The translations under genes and the position numbers were made by a program. The notes below the pieces were generated by a model, which did no database searches, had not been told where the DNA came from, and saw only the letters and a program-made list of their open reading frames with translations. Shown here one piece after another: positions 40,941 to 55,273 of a stretch of DNA of 64,000 bases; within the stretch, counting starts at the first letter, position 1; each line of letters starts with the position of its first letter. This stretch comes from JADKCL01 sp046329055 (GTDB lineage Bacteria; Bacteroidota; Bacteroidia; J057; JADKCL01): NCBI GenBank assembly GCA_046329055.1, contig JAXLVK010000027.1, positions 1 through 64,000 on the forward strand. Reading direction: 5' to 3'.

Positions 40941-42407
40941 TCAACTTTTGACTTGAGGCTCCTGTCGCCCAGCTCCCCGTTCCCTCAAGTCCAATGCCGC
41001 CAAGACCGCCATCATGCTCCAGATCAAGCAAGCAGCCTTGTCCAGGTCATAGAAATCGTTCACGAACCCGTGAAAATAGAAGCTGCTGAGCCCCAGCAAC
41101 ACCGCCGTCGCGATGCCTCGAACCTTGGCATCCTGCGTTCGGTAAACGACCCGCATCCCGATGCGCAGGGTCATCAGGAACAGCCCTCCCAGCAACAACA
41201 TGCCCGGCAATCCCTGCTCCGACAGTGCACCGAGGTATTCGGAATGCGCATCGCCCCGGTCCCCGTGGAAGCTGCTGATGCGGGTGAGCTGCGCCAGGAC
41301 CTGGTAATCCCCGTAGTTCTTTTCATAAGTTCCCGGCCCGAAGCCGAACCACGGCCGCTCCTCGAACATCCGGATCGCGCATGCCCAGCGGTTGATGCGT
41401 TCCTTGTTGCTGTCATCGCTGTTCACGTTCGTGACTGACGCAGCAGTGGAGAAGACGTCCTCGCCGGAGACATTCTCATTTTCCTCGAAGCGTTTCACCA
41501 AGGCATCCCGACTGATCCATATCCCCGCCGCCAGCACCACCAGGGCCGCCGCGAAAAACCGGAAACGGATCCGCAGCCTCAGAATCAGCCACATCACCGC
41601 CATCACCACCAAGGCCATCCATGCGGCCCTGGAAAAGCTCAGCAGCAATGCCACGGACAGCAGCACCACCACGGACCATCCCCAATTGAAGCGGGAGCGC
41701 TTGCCGCCCATCCGGTCCCGTGCTGCAATCCAGATCGCGACGGGCAGGATCATCGCCAGGCAATTCCCGAAAACGGTATGGTCGTCGAAAAACGGCTCAG
41801 CCATGACAGGAGACGAGTTCCGCGACATGCCCAGCATCCACAGGACGTAGATCGCATAGATCGAAACCGGGACCATGCCCCAGATATAGGCCTTGAAAAA
41901 GCTCACGATCCGGTCGGGGTTCATGAAGATGCTGCCGAACCCGAGGAAATACACCAAGATATAGACGCACCGTGCCAGCAAGAACTTGGTGGAGATTTCT
42001 GTATAGGAGCTCGCGAGCAGGCTCACCACCACCCAAGCCATCTGCACGATGATCACCAAACCGATGGGATGCCGCAGCAACGGAATGGGATTCAGCTGCC
42101 CACGCAGAATCAAGGTGATGAACCCCGCCGCCGAAATCATGAGCAGGGCCTCCCCCGGCAAGGCGAGCCCCACCCCACCACCGATGTCGATGATGTTGAT
42201 GGACAGGGGCACCAGGCCCACCATGGTGAACAGGAAGCCTTCGAAATGATAGACTGCCGCCAAGACACAAAGCAGGCCCAGCGGAATCAGCGGCATCAAA
42301 CTGGGCGAAACCGGGTAGAAATACCTGTAAAGCAGGATGCACAGACCAAACCAAGCCACGGTGGACCCGATGGCCAGCCACAGCTGTCGGCCAGCCAGGC
42401 GCTGCAT
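40941..42407 (-). CDS. O-antigen ligase/polymerase family protein (Wzy/WaaL type)
   Basis: 488 aa with about 11-12 predicted membrane segments. The large periplasmic loop carries the Wzy_C signature: ERINRWACAIRMFEERPWFG, FGPGTYEKNY and DAHSEYLGALSEQGLPGMLL. These enzymes polymerise O-antigen or exopolysaccharide repeat units or ligate them to lipid A-core. The start ATG overlaps the stop of the upstream chain-length gene (TGATG), so the two are translated together, which favours a polysaccharide polymerase/ligase with its length regulator. The frame is intact. Membership of the ligase versus polymerase branch cannot be decided by eye. Confidence 0.88.
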   Translation of the reverse strand: MQRLAGRQLWLAIGSTVAWFGLCILLYRYFYPVSPSLMPLIPLGLLCVLAAVYHFEGFLFTMVGLVPLSINIIDIGGGVGLALPGEALLMISAAGFITLILRGQLNPIPLLRHPIGLVIIVQMAWVVVSLLASSYTEISTKFLLARCVYILVYFLGFGSIFMNPDRIVSFFKAYIWGMVPVSIYAIYVLWMLGMSRNSSPVMAEPFFDDHTVFGNCLAMILPVAIWIAARDRMGGKRSRFNWGWSVVVLLSVALLLSFSRAAWMALVVMAVMWLILRLRIRFRFFAAALVVLAAGIWISRDALVKRFEENENVSGEDVFSTAASVTNVNSDDSNKERINRWACAIRMFEERPWFGFGPGTYEKNYGDYQVLAQLTRISSFHGDRGDAHSEYLGALSEQGLPGMLLLGGLFLMTLRIGMRVVYRTQDAKVRGIATAVLLGLSSFYFHGFVNDFYDLDKAACLIWSMMAVLAALDLRERGAGRQEPQVKS

Positions 42408-43653
42408 CAGGCGCGGCCTCCTCGCTTGCGATCCAGGAAGGAAAAGAGCAGGACGCCGAAGAAGAGCCCCCCGATGGTTCCCAATGCCAGATTGACCAAG
42501 GTATGTGGGTAGATTTTCTTGTAGCTCGTGCGACCGCTGCTCACCACGATCGCCGCCGGGACGGGGTCCAGGTAATTGCTCAGCGCACGTTGGTACTTTT
42601 CATTCAGCTCCTGCGTCTGCAACTGATCCCAACGGAAGTCCTCCTCCATCCTGCCCAGCTTCCGGGATTCCAGATTGGGGTCGATCATTGATTGGTAGGA
42701 TTGCAGGCTCTGGTTCGCCTCCTCTGTCATCGACATCTCCAGTTCGATCTGCTGCTCCAGGGCATTGTATTTCCGGCTCACGGAGGAGAGTTTGGTGAGC
42801 TCCACTTGGAAGGCCTCCATCCGCAACTTCGCCCCGGTTTGCAGGCTTTTGTGGCGGCTGATCACTGAGTCGGACACGGTCTTCTCGGCGGCCATCACTT
42901 CCAGGATACCAGTTTCTTGCAAGTAGTTGGCGCGGGCCTCGGCGAGGTGTTCGTTCAGGACATTGATCTGATAGGCGAAGTCCTGCACGTTGTACTGCAT
43001 CCGCAGGCGTTCCAGGCTGTCCCGCAGGTGCTGCAGGCGGTTGTAGTGCCCGGAAGCTATGCCAGCCAGCTTGGTCTGCGCCTGGTTCACGGTGCTGGAC
43101 TCGAGTCCCTGGATGCTGTCATTCAACTGCTTGACGATGCCGAGTCGGCGCTTGTACTCCCGCTCCACCACTTCCAGCGATGCCCGGGCCGCGTTCTTGA
43201 CGATGTCCGCATTGATCACATTCACGAGCCGGGCTGCCTCGTTGGCCATTTCGGAGCAAAACTCCGGCTTGTCGTCCACCACGGAGATGCTCACCGAGAC
43301 ATATTTGTTCTTGTGAAAGGTCACCCTGTCGCGGTACACGGTGTAGAGCCTGTCGTACCAGTCTCGCTGAGTTTTGTCAATCCCGTAATGCTCGCAAAGG
43401 TTGAACCTCTCCTCCAGCGAATCGAGCAGGGTGTTCGAGTTCAGCAACTGCATGAGCCGCTCGGCGTGTACCTCATGCCTGAAGGAGAAATCCTCCAACT
43501 GCTTCTCACGGAGTTGGAGTTGCTCGGGTACATGGAGACTGAGGACTCGAAGCGGGTAGCAACCTTGCTGTAGATCAGCGCAATGGCAAAGCCAGCGACG
43601 GCGAGTCCCAGGATGTACCAGAACCGGCGGCGCAATACTTCAAATACGGGCAA
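42407..43653 (-). CDS. Wzz-like polysaccharide chain-length determinant (one frame break)
   Basis: The start MPVFEVLRRRFWYILGLAVA gives the N-terminal transmembrane helix and the Wzz FESSVSMYPS strand. A single indel near 43.5 kb shifts the frame, after which 363 codons continue with EDFSFRHEVHAERLMQLLNS, a long coiled coil (about residues 130-330; for example KRRLGIVKQLNDSIQGLES, QIELEMSMTEEANQSLQSY) and the C-terminal helix LVNLALGTIGGLFFGVLLFS. No kinase domain is attached. It is the periplasmic co-polymerase type that sets O-antigen or exopolysaccharide length, and is coupled to the downstream ligase/polymerase gene. Confidence 0.82.
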
Positions 43654-43790
43654 GAAGTCGATCGATTCTGATCAGTGGATTGCGGGGTCATCTTTGACAC
43701 TATCTGCAAGTGCAAGGTCTGCATCCCGGATGCCATCTAATGACAGGCCCTGCGATTTCTTTTCATTATTCTATGCTTCAACGTAGCGCA

Positions 43791-47728
<3,938 letters not shown>

Positions 47729-47796
47729 ATTTTACAGCTGTGGTTGCAATCCGTCCTAAATATAGATATCTCAGGCACCTGCTCCAAAAACGGCCT

Positions 47797-48201
47797 TCAT
47801 TTTTTGAGCCGTTGCATGCTCACCGTGGTCGGGATGCCGTCCGTCACCGCTGAGATCACGAGCTTTTCGGTCGTGAGCGTGTCGATGTGGTAGGACTCCT
47901 GTGCCAACGTGACCAAGTGGGTATAGACCAACGTGTCGCCCCTCCGGTCGTAGCGTGAAGTGAGTGTGTCCTGATTGGAATTCGCAGTCCCCTGCCCGAA
48001 AACGGTGCCATTGTCCCGGAAGGTGTATTCCGTCCCCTTGAACCGGGGCCCGCCGATGATCATCCCGCCTCGGTTGATGTGGAAGACCCGCCACTTGCCC
48101 AGCAAGAGGTCAGGCTCCTCACCTTGGCAGCCCGTGGTGAACACCAAGGCCACTGCCATCAGGCAAGCAATCACTACGCGGCCCATCCAAGACACGCCCA
48201 T
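47797..48201 (-). CDS. small lipoprotein, lipocalin-like
   Basis: From ATG 48201 the product is 134 aa: MGVSWMGRVVIACLMAVALV, a signal peptide ending in a lipobox (FTTGC). The mature part begins GEEPDLLLGKWRVFHINRGG and alternates short strands with turns (GTEYTFRDNGTVFGQGT, TLTSRYDRRGDTLVY, LVISAVTDGIPTTVSMQRLK). Start GKW and the strand pattern fit a lipocalin-like lipoprotein family common in Bacteroidota, whose ligand is unknown. An alternative start at 48225 (MKALYSD) would lengthen it by eight residues. Confidence 0.75.
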   Translation of the reverse strand: MGVSWMGRVVIACLMAVALVFTTGCQGEEPDLLLGKWRVFHINRGGMIIGGPRFKGTEYTFRDNGTVFGQGTANSNQDTLTSRYDRRGDTLVYTHLVTLAQESYHIDTLTTEKLVISAVTDGIPTTVSMQRLKK

Positions 48202-48290
48202 CGAATCAGAGTAAAGTGCTTTCATTCCAAAAACTAGGAGCAAATTAGAAAGATTTTCAGCCCCTGCCAAGCGAGATTTTCCACGGCTTG

Positions 48291-48506
48291 TCATTCGATC
48301 TCGTACCCATCCACCTCCATCGGGTCGGGACCGCCCTCGATCACAGCGAGCCAGAATTCTCGCTCGTATTCCTCCTCCTGCTCCGCCGTCAATTCCTCAT
48401 ACACTTTCACGGACTGATCGGGGAATTTCTCTAAAAATGCCTTGAATTCCTCAGGGATGTTCGGGTCACCATGGCGATAGGTTCTGTAGCGGTATTTTTT
48501 CGCCAT
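48291..48506 (-). CDS. small acidic hypothetical protein
   Basis: 71 aa, MAKKYRYRTYRHGDPNIPEE to DPMEVDGYEIE. The N-terminus is basic and aromatic and the rest strongly acidic (ELTAEQEEEYEREFW). There is no signal peptide or known motif. It is upstream of the lipoprotein gene on the same strand and divergent from the FG-GAP gene 94 bp away. The composition and in-frame length support a real gene; no function can be assigned. Confidence 0.6.
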   Translation of the reverse strand: MAKKYRYRTYRHGDPNIPEEFKAFLEKFPDQSVKVYEELTAEQEEEYEREFWLAVIEGGPDPMEVDGYEIE

Positions 48507-48600
48507 TTGGAGTTGGGTGCATCCTGCGGGCGTGAATGCAGCCGCAGCGGTTTGCCTGCCAAATTCCGCATTTGCCCCAACATTCGCTATATTCCCCTCA

Positions 48601-50470
48601 TGAAATCAACGTTGTTCACCTCCGCCATTGCCCTTTTGGTGGCCACTTCGGCCTTGGGACAGGCCACTTTTTCCAATGCAACCCTGTCCTCTGGCATCTC
48701 GCACCATGGCTTCAATCCCCTGCAAATGGGCGGCGGTTCGGCTTGGTTTGACTACGATGGGGACGGCGACGAGGACCTGATCGCGGTGGGCGGCTCGGTG
48801 GACAACAAGCTCTTCCGCAACGATGGCGGCGGCACCTTCACGGATGTGACGATCGCAGCTGGATTGGGCGGCATCCATGGCAATACCCAAGGCGTGGTCA
48901 CGGGCGATGTGGACAACGACGGCTTCCGGGAGATCTTCATCTCGACCATGTGGCACGAGCCCAACTTCTTCTTCCACAACAACGGCGACGGCACTTTCAC
49001 GGACGTTTCTGCGGCATCTGGCATCGGGCTGGATTCGATGTGGGTGAGCTCGGCGGCATTCGGGGACTTTGACCGGGATGGCTTGCTCGACCTGTACCGC
49101 GGCGACTATGTATGGCATGGCGAGGCGCTCGTGGACAGCACGGGACACCCCATCGGCTACAAGCACCGCTGCAACCCCAACTCCCTCTTCCGCAACAATG
49201 GCAACGGCACCTTCTCCAATGTCGGGGCCCAATACATGGTCAATGACACGGGTTGCGCGCTTTCCGTCGTCTTCTCCGACTACGACCGCGACGGATGGCA
49301 GGACATCATGGTCGCCAACGACTTCGGCGCCTGGGTCAAGCCCAACGGCCTCTACCACAACCAGTACCCGCTGCCCTATGCGGACGTGGGGGCGAGCAGC
49401 CACACCAACCAAGCGATGTATGGAATGGGCATTGCGGTAGGCGACTACGACCACGATCAGGACCTCGATTACTACGTCACGGACATCGGTGCGGCGGCAT
49501 TTTTCCAGCAGCAAAATGACCATACCTTCATCGACGTGGCGGCGCAGGCAGGCGTGCTGAACGACTCCGTGAATGGGGCATTGGGAACAGGTTGGGGCGA
49601 TGCATGGATCGATTACGACAACGACACCTGGCAGGACCTGTTCGTTTCCCATGGCTGGATACAGCTCATCCCCATTTTCGTGAACCAAAAGCAGGACCCC
49701 GACGTCATGTACCGCAATATGGGCAACGGCACTTTCCAAGACGTGAGCCTCGCAGTAGGAGTAGGGGACACGAACATGGGCCGGGGAATGGCCATGGCCG
49801 ATTACGACAAGGACGGCGACCTCGACATGTTCGTGAACGTCGTGAACAATGACAGCACCCCTGGGACTACAGTCAGCTCTACCGCAACGATTACAGCGGC
49901 TCCAATCATTACCTGCAGGTCGCCCTCCAAGGCACGTACAGCAACCGCGACGCTTATGGCGCCATGCTCGTGATCTCCACGGCAGGTCAGAAATGGATCC
50001 ACGAGGTGAATGGCGGCAGCAGCCACATGTCGCAACACACGAGCATCGCGCATTTCGGCACGGGGACGGACACCTCCGTCGATTCCTTGTGGATCATTTG
50101 GCCCAATGGTGGCGTGCATTTGCTCACGGACATCCCTGTGGATCAGCGCATCACCGTCGTGGAAGACAGCGCGAGCTTCCTGCACCTTGTGGCCCCAGAG
50201 ATCGGGTACCTGAATGCCTACCCCAACCCATTTTCACAGGAACTGACCGTGAAATTCATGGTGCTCCGGCAAGCCAATGCCGAGGCGCAGGTTTGCGACA
50301 TGACAGGCAGAGTGGTGTGGCGGGAGCAACTCCATGTTGTTCCCGGAAGGCGTGAGCAATGGACTTGGACCGGCCGGACGCAAGCCGGCATCCCCGCCGC
50401 AGCGGGTCTGTACAATGTGCGCATCGTGGCCGGCGGACAGAGCGAGGTGATTCGTGTGGTGCGGTTTTGA
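48601..50470 (+). CDS. secreted FG-GAP/VCBS and ASPIC/UnbV repeat protein with T9SS type A sorting domain (one frame break)
   Basis: ATG 48601 gives the signal peptide MKSTLFTSAIALLVATSALG. Seven to eight FG-GAP/VCBS-type calcium-binding repeats follow (WFDYDGDGDEDLIAVGG, DVDNDGFREIFIS, DFDRDGLLDLYRG, DYDRDGWQDIMVAND, DYDKDGDLDMFVNV). One base is lost or gained near 49.86 kb, after which WDYSQLYRNDYSGSNHYLQV, an ASPIC/UnbV-like domain (STAGQKWIHEVNGGSSHMSQ; SIAHFGTG) and a type A sorting domain (NAYPNPFSQELTVKFM) complete the protein. The beta-propeller fold suggests surface binding. The in-frame extension upstream of 48601 has no signal peptide and was not used. Confidence 0.87.
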
Positions 50471-50487
50471 TGGTACTTTTGCAATAA

Positions 50488-51261
50488 ATGTACCTGCACG
50501 AAATATTCATTGAAGTCCAGCTCGGAGCTGAATTACAGGAACTTGGCTATCAAATTCATTTATTGCTTGCCTCCTTTTGGCGATCAGGGCTGATCCAGGA
50601 TGGAGGACAGTTCATTGCCATGCAAGATGGAAAGCTCTCTGCCATGGTGAACTGTTTGGAGGAAGATTCCTTGCATCCACGGTATCACAGTTTGCAGGTG
50701 AGGAAGGGCGTGGAGAAGCTTGAGCAACTCTGTGGAAACAAGCTTCACACCAGACTTGTGGCCAGTTCATATATAGACGATGAGCCCACTTGCAAATGCG
50801 TGGTGAGGGATCATTTTGTTCTCGTCACCCAATTCTTGTCCTCAGCCTCACCGCTCAAGTGTGGAGCATGCGATTGCACTGTCCCGCTTTACAAGATCCC
50901 CATACCCGAGGACGGCTGTCATTACCCGGTCTTGAATTGGATGAACAATTACCGTGCCTGCGATACCCTGCAGATCAACTGTCAGGTAGGAGAGAAGTGG
51001 GCAATGAGGCAGATGCAAGATGTCCATTCTGAGCTTTCGACCCAAGGCCGCGACATTTGCGCGAGAATTGAGCAGTTGTCCGGAACGCCCACGTATTATT
51101 ATCTGTTCAATTACCGAAAAATCAGCCTGAAAACGGACCGTGACCGCCCATGTCCCAACTGTAACGGTCCATGGCTCTTGGAAAGCCCCCTCCACAAATT
51201 TTACGATTTCCTCTGCAAAAAATGCCGGCTGATTTCGAATGTGACGATGAACCCAGCCTGA
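50488..51261 (+). CDS. zinc-ribbon, possibly nucleic-acid-binding protein (DUF2310 type)
   Basis: 257 aa with MYLHEIFIEVQL at the start. Cys pairs are CKC near 110, CGACDC near 132 and a C-terminal zinc ribbon CPNC to CKKC (DRPCPNCNGPWLL; FLCKKCRLIS). The core PLKCGACDCTVPLYKIPIPE, YRACDTLQINCQVGEKWAMR, LSTQGRDICARIEQLSGTPT and YYYLFNYR matches my memory of DUF2310, described as a Zn-ribbon-containing possible nucleic-acid-binding protein. Its role is unknown. It begins 17 bp after the FG-GAP gene, so it may be read from the same transcript, though function gives no reason for that. Confidence 0.78.
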   Translation: MYLHEIFIEVQLGAELQELGYQIHLLLASFWRSGLIQDGGQFIAMQDGKLSAMVNCLEEDSLHPRYHSLQVRKGVEKLEQLCGNKLHTRLVASSYIDDEPTCKCVVRDHFVLVTQFLSSASPLKCGACDCTVPLYKIPIPEDGCHYPVLNWMNNYRACDTLQINCQVGEKWAMRQMQDVHSELSTQGRDICARIEQLSGTPTYYYLFNYRKISLKTDRDRPCPNCNGPWLLESPLHKFYDFLCKKCRLISNVTMNPA

Positions 51262-51470
51262 AACCCTCGCCCTCCTCAAGCAGAAAGGGATTCGATTACT
51301 TCTCCGGCGCTCTGCGTCGCTGTAATCAGCAACATTTCCAACCTGCAAGGGCTTGGTGCGAAGGAATGGTAGCCCCTTAGGTTGAAAAGGGGAGTTCATG
51401 GTCGCAGAAATATGCCCTGCACCTATGGCGCGAAACAGAGCAAGGGACGCCATTTTTTCCATCTTTGATG

Positions 51471-52166
51471 CTACTGCTGATACGGTTTCATCTTCATTTC
51501 CAATTTGCAGGGACCGGTAACAATCAGCTTGAAGCCGTAATGCCAATTGTCTTCCAGTGTTTTGAATACCAGTGGTATGCGTTCTGGCAAAGATACAATG
51601 CGGGCGGTTGTAAACTCGAGCTTCTTGGTTTTGTTGGAATCCACATAAATCCTATTCCCTTCCATCGAAATGGCTCCCGGCTTCACCAAAACCTTGAATT
51701 GTAATTTCCTCAGGAATCGCTGCTGATAATTCAAATAGGCGCTCCTTGGGCTGGTAAAGAGGAAGAATTCGACAAGGTTCATGGGCACCCCCGCGACACT
51801 GTCCAAATCCAAGGAGAAATCATATTCGATCGGTTTCATCCTTCGAGCGATGACCGAAAATTCCAAAGGGATCAGGGTTCCCGAATTCAAGTTGATGTTG
51901 AGCGCTTCGGATACTCCCTCGGGCGGGATGTTCACCACCTCCACGGTTGAGATTTCCTCCAATCGATACGCGGCAATCAGTTTCAAGGTGTCAGCGATGG
52001 AGGGTGCATCATAATTCATGAGAAAATGCCCTGAACTGTCACTTTTCACCACTGTGATCAATTCGTTCTTTCGAGGATTCACCAGCAGGACATCTTGGTC
52101 GGGAACGGGCTTTCCATCCACCGAAATCAGCCCTGAGATGATCAATATTGTAGAAATGAAGCCCAT
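51471..52166 (-). CDS. exported hypothetical protein with carboxypeptidase-regulatory-like start
   Basis: I use ATG 52166 (231 aa): MGFISTILIISGLISVDGKP is a short signal-like helix running into a transthyretin-like/CarboxypepD_reg fold (DGKPVPDQDVLLVNPRKNEL, VKSDSSGHFLMNYDAPS, SGTLIPLEFSVIARRMK). The rest is beta-rich with no recognised domain. No TonB receptor follows, so it is not simply the start of a SusC-like protein. The upstream extension to 52211 has no support. Confidence 0.6.
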   Translation of the reverse strand: MGFISTILIISGLISVDGKPVPDQDVLLVNPRKNELITVVKSDSSGHFLMNYDAPSIADTLKLIAAYRLEEISTVEVVNIPPEGVSEALNINLNSGTLIPLEFSVIARRMKPIEYDFSLDLDSVAGVPMNLVEFFLFTSPRSAYLNYQQRFLRKLQFKVLVKPGAISMEGNRIYVDSNKTKKLEFTTARIVSLPERIPLVFKTLEDNWHYGFKLIVTGPCKLEMKMKPYQQ

Positions 52167-52211
52167 ATTCGAGGTTGCCAATCCTTGGTTAATCACTCTG
52201 CAGGAAAGCAT

Positions 52212-52559
52212 TCATCGTTGCCTTCGAATAATGAAAATCTGTCCTGCTCACTGCGCCCTTGCAAATGAATCCGAATATTGCCTACATCCGTTCCTTTTCC
52301 AAATGCCTGCTCATATTCAAGGATGCACTCCGGCATCCAATTGGAACGTCGGGACTCCATCTTCCGGTCGATTCCTTTCACGGCAGTTGGCCCACCCATG
52401 GAGTTGCTTGACCATGGACGCTTGCTCCAATTCGGCGACACCCTCATCCATGGACGACAATTGACTTTGGGTAGTACCCCTTTCCCTCCGCGATTTCCCG
52501 ATCCACGCTGGCTTTTCTCCCCAGCAATCCTTACCTTAACGCACTCATTCAGAGTCTCC
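52212..52559. other. intergenic region before the dockerin-containing T9SS gene; nothing definite seen
   Basis: About 350 bp of divergent intergenic DNA. Open frames exist on both strands but show no signal peptide, domain or family resemblance. It must contain the promoters of both flanking genes; I could not identify convincing -7/-33 elements. Confidence 0.4.
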
Positions 52560-55253
52560 ATGATGAAAAAGCAGTTGTTCCCCTACCTCCTTTTGCTCCT
52601 TGGCACACTTTCCAATGCCCATTTGCATGCTCAGGTGCACAACGACGGCCCCATGATCGTCAAGGCGAGGTTGCGGCACTTCAATCCCACTTTTGCGCCA
52701 ACGGATGCCATGATCTTCGGCGCGCCGGGGATACCCGATGACAACACCTACTACATTTGGGGACGCGACCTGCCGGATGTCGATTTGGTGACTGCAAATG
52801 GTGGCTGGGACAATGGATCAGGCTGCCTCACAGAATTCTACGACACGGGATACACCCCCACCAACTTCGATTCCGTGTTTTTCAGCCAAGTTTATCCCAC
52901 GGCACAGACGCCGCATGCCGTCGAAATCCGCACCTATTTCTGGGAGGACGAGACACCCGATCAGATCAATGGCATCGGATGCGCTGGAACGCGTTGCGCC
53001 TACGAAACCAATTTCTGCTGCGGGGGCATCCTCTTCGGCTCCTGCATGGGCATCTACGAAGGCGACGATTACCCCTGCAATTCTGGCACGACTCCCTACG
53101 CCACCCTCGACTTCCGGCTCGGCGCCCCCGGCCAATGGTACAGCCACGGCCCTGTCGGCGGCAACTGCGCCAACAATGTCTATTTCCCCACCATCGAGAC
53201 CTTCTACCGCAATGCCTTTGGAGAGGACTGCAACAGCCCCATCGCCTTCGGCAACCTCAGCCCCGGCTTCTCTCCAGTAAGCCACGCCAATGCCATCGAT
53301 GGCTACACCAATGACATCACCTACGCCAACGGCGGTCGCGATGTCGTCTATTCCTTCACGCTGACGCAACCCATGTGGATCGACATCAGCACCTGCGGCA
53401 CAGGCACTTGCCCCACCGACGTCGTCCTCCTCAGCAACACCTGCACCGTCCTCCAATCCAGTTCCAGCACCTGCGGCAACGGCACGACCCTGTCCCAGGC
53501 CTTTTGCAATCCCGGCACCTACTACGTCGCGGTCGAAGCCCGGAACAATGCCCCCACAGGCACCTTCACTATCACCCTCAGCCAAAGCAGCAGCCCCATG
53601 CTGAGCATGAGCGCAGGCCCCGACGTGCCCACCTGTCCCGGCACACCCGTCACCATCGGACCCGGCATTCCTCCCTCAGGAGGACTCGCGCCCTACACCT
53701 ACACATGGTCGCCGCCCACCGGATTGTCCAGTCCCGTCGTCATGAATCCCATGGCCACGAGCCTCACGCCGCAGCAGTACATCCTCACCGTCACCGACGC
53801 CAACGGCTGCACCCGCAGCGACACCATGCAGCTCACCATGCTCGGCGGTGCGCCATTCAGCCTCGGACAAGACACCGTCGTTTGCCCAGGCGCGCCCATC
53901 ACCCTCACCGGACCCTCCGGAGGCGGCACCTACGCATGGAGCACAGGCGCCAACACCAGCTCCATCCAGGTCAGCACCCCCGGTCAGTACGCCCTCACCG
54001 TCACCACCAACGGCTGCCAATTCGCGGACACCATCCTGATCAATGCCGGAACCGCCACAGCGCCCTCCTTGCCAGCAGACACGGCAATTTGCCCGGACAC
54101 CAGTGTGGTGATCGCTGCTGTCCCAGGCATGGCGGGCTACCTTTGGTCGGGCGGAGCGACCTCTGCCTCCATCACCGTCGCGCAGGCAGGTTCGTACAGC
54201 GTCACGGTCACCGATGCAATTGGCTGCACCTCCACGGACGCCTTCAACCTCTCCTTGATTCCCGACTGCGTCTTCCCCGGCGACGTGGACCACGATGGCG
54301 ATTGTGACCTCACGGATGCCCTGCACCTGAGCGCCTTGTACGGCACCGCAGGCTTGCCCCGGTCCGCTGCGACCACAGGTTGGTATGGACAGGTTGCACC
54401 CGATTGGGTGGGCTCGTACATGGGCATCAACCACAAACATGCGGACAGCGATGGCGATGCCTTGGCGAATGCCGCCGACACCACTGCCATCCACCTGAAT
54501 TTCGGCCGTATCCACACACGAGTGGGAACCATCACGAGCGGCCCGGTTGTGCTCCGCTTGGTCCCGCAATCGGTGGCAGTTTTGGCGGGAACCATGGCGA
54601 AATTTGACCTCTACCTCGAAGGGGCAGGGGGCGGCAGCATCGACTCCGTGCTGGGATTGGCATTCAAGGCGCATTGGAACCCCTCCGGCATGGCCACACC
54701 TGCACTGAACCATGCCGATTTCAGCGCATGTTGGTTTGCGACGCCAGGCAATCAGATGAATTTCACCCATGTCATGGCACAGGAGGATGGATTTGTGGTC
54801 GCCCGCAACAATGGCACCATGGTCTCTGGGAATGGCTTGGTCGGCACCCTCAGTTTCCTCACGAGTTCAGCACTTCCTTCAGGACAGCCGTTTTACTTTG
54901 TGCCGGACTTGAGGGAAGTGGAAGTCATGGCCGCCGACCATTCGCTCAGGACCGTCCAGCCGCAGGGAGACAGCATTTTTGTCACCGATACTCTGCTCGC
55001 GTTGCCCACGGGTAACCTCGGCTCCATTTCCATCTACCCCAATCCTGCGAATGAAACCGCCACAATATTGCTTTCTCCGAACGTAGAAACCCTGCAGATC
55101 ATTGGATCCCAGGGAAATCTGCTCCAAGAAATCGCAGTAGGAGGGAAGCGGCAATTGTTGCTGAGCCTCCAAGGAATACCTTCTGGAATGCTGATGTTAT
55201 GTGCTGTAGGACCAGGTGGCACTGCTGTCAGGAAATTGCAGGTGATGCACTGA
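52560..55253 (+). CDS. T9SS type A cargo with 'NDGP-RLRxFN' module, Ig-like repeats, dockerin-like and cohesin-like domains
   Basis: 897 aa from ATG 52560 with signal peptide MMKKQLFPYLLLLLGTLSNA. Residues about 25-300 are the module shared with the 43.8-47.7 kb protein (NDGPMIVKARLRHFNPTFAP, GIPDDNTYYIWGRD, WEDETPDQINGIGC, FCCGGILFGSCMG, CANNVYFPTIETFYR). Then come a pre-peptidase-like domain (YVAVEARNNAPTGTFTITLS), Ig-like repeats, two dockerin-type calcium loops (DVDHDGDCDLTDALHL and DSDGDALANAADTTAI), a cohesin-like strand region (KFDLYLEGAGGGSIDSVLGL) and a type A sorting domain (SISIYPNPANETATILLS). The frame is intact, so it is the best template for rebuilding its broken paralogue. It is probably extracellular; its ligand is unknown. 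Confidence 0.87.
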   Translation: MMKKQLFPYLLLLLGTLSNAHLHAQVHNDGPMIVKARLRHFNPTFAPTDAMIFGAPGIPDDNTYYIWGRDLPDVDLVTANGGWDNGSGCLTEFYDTGYTPTNFDSVFFSQVYPTAQTPHAVEIRTYFWEDETPDQINGIGCAGTRCAYETNFCCGGILFGSCMGIYEGDDYPCNSGTTPYATLDFRLGAPGQWYSHGPVGGNCANNVYFPTIETFYRNAFGEDCNSPIAFGNLSPGFSPVSHANAIDGYTNDITYANGGRDVVYSFTLTQPMWIDISTCGTGTCPTDVVLLSNTCTVLQSSSSTCGNGTTLSQAFCNPGTYYVAVEARNNAPTGTFTITLSQSSSPMLSMSAGPDVPTCPGTPVTIGPGIPPSGGLAPYTYTWSPPTGLSSPVVMNPMATSLTPQQYILTVTDANGCTRSDTMQLTMLGGAPFSLGQDTVVCPGAPITLTGPSGGGTYAWSTGANTSSIQVSTPGQYALTVTTNGCQFADTILINAGTATAPSLPADTAICPDTSVVIAAVPGMAGYLWSGGATSASITVAQAGSYSVTVTDAIGCTSTDAFNLSLIPDCVFPGDVDHDGDCDLTDALHLSALYGTAGLPRSAATTGWYGQVAPDWVGSYMGINHKHADSDGDALANAADTTAIHLNFGRIHTRVGTITSGPVVLRLVPQSVAVLAGTMAKFDLYLEGAGGGSIDSVLGLAFKAHWNPSGMATPALNHADFSACWFATPGNQMNFTHVMAQEDGFVVARNNGTMVSGNGLVGTLSFLTSSALPSGQPFYFVPDLREVEVMAADHSLRTVQPQGDSIFVTDTLLALPTGNLGSISIYPNPANETATILLSPNVETLQIIGSQGNLLQEIAVGGKRQLLLSLQGIPSGMLMLCAVGPGGTAVRKLQVMH

Positions 55254-55273
55254 GAGCCAGGAAGGCGCAAGCC

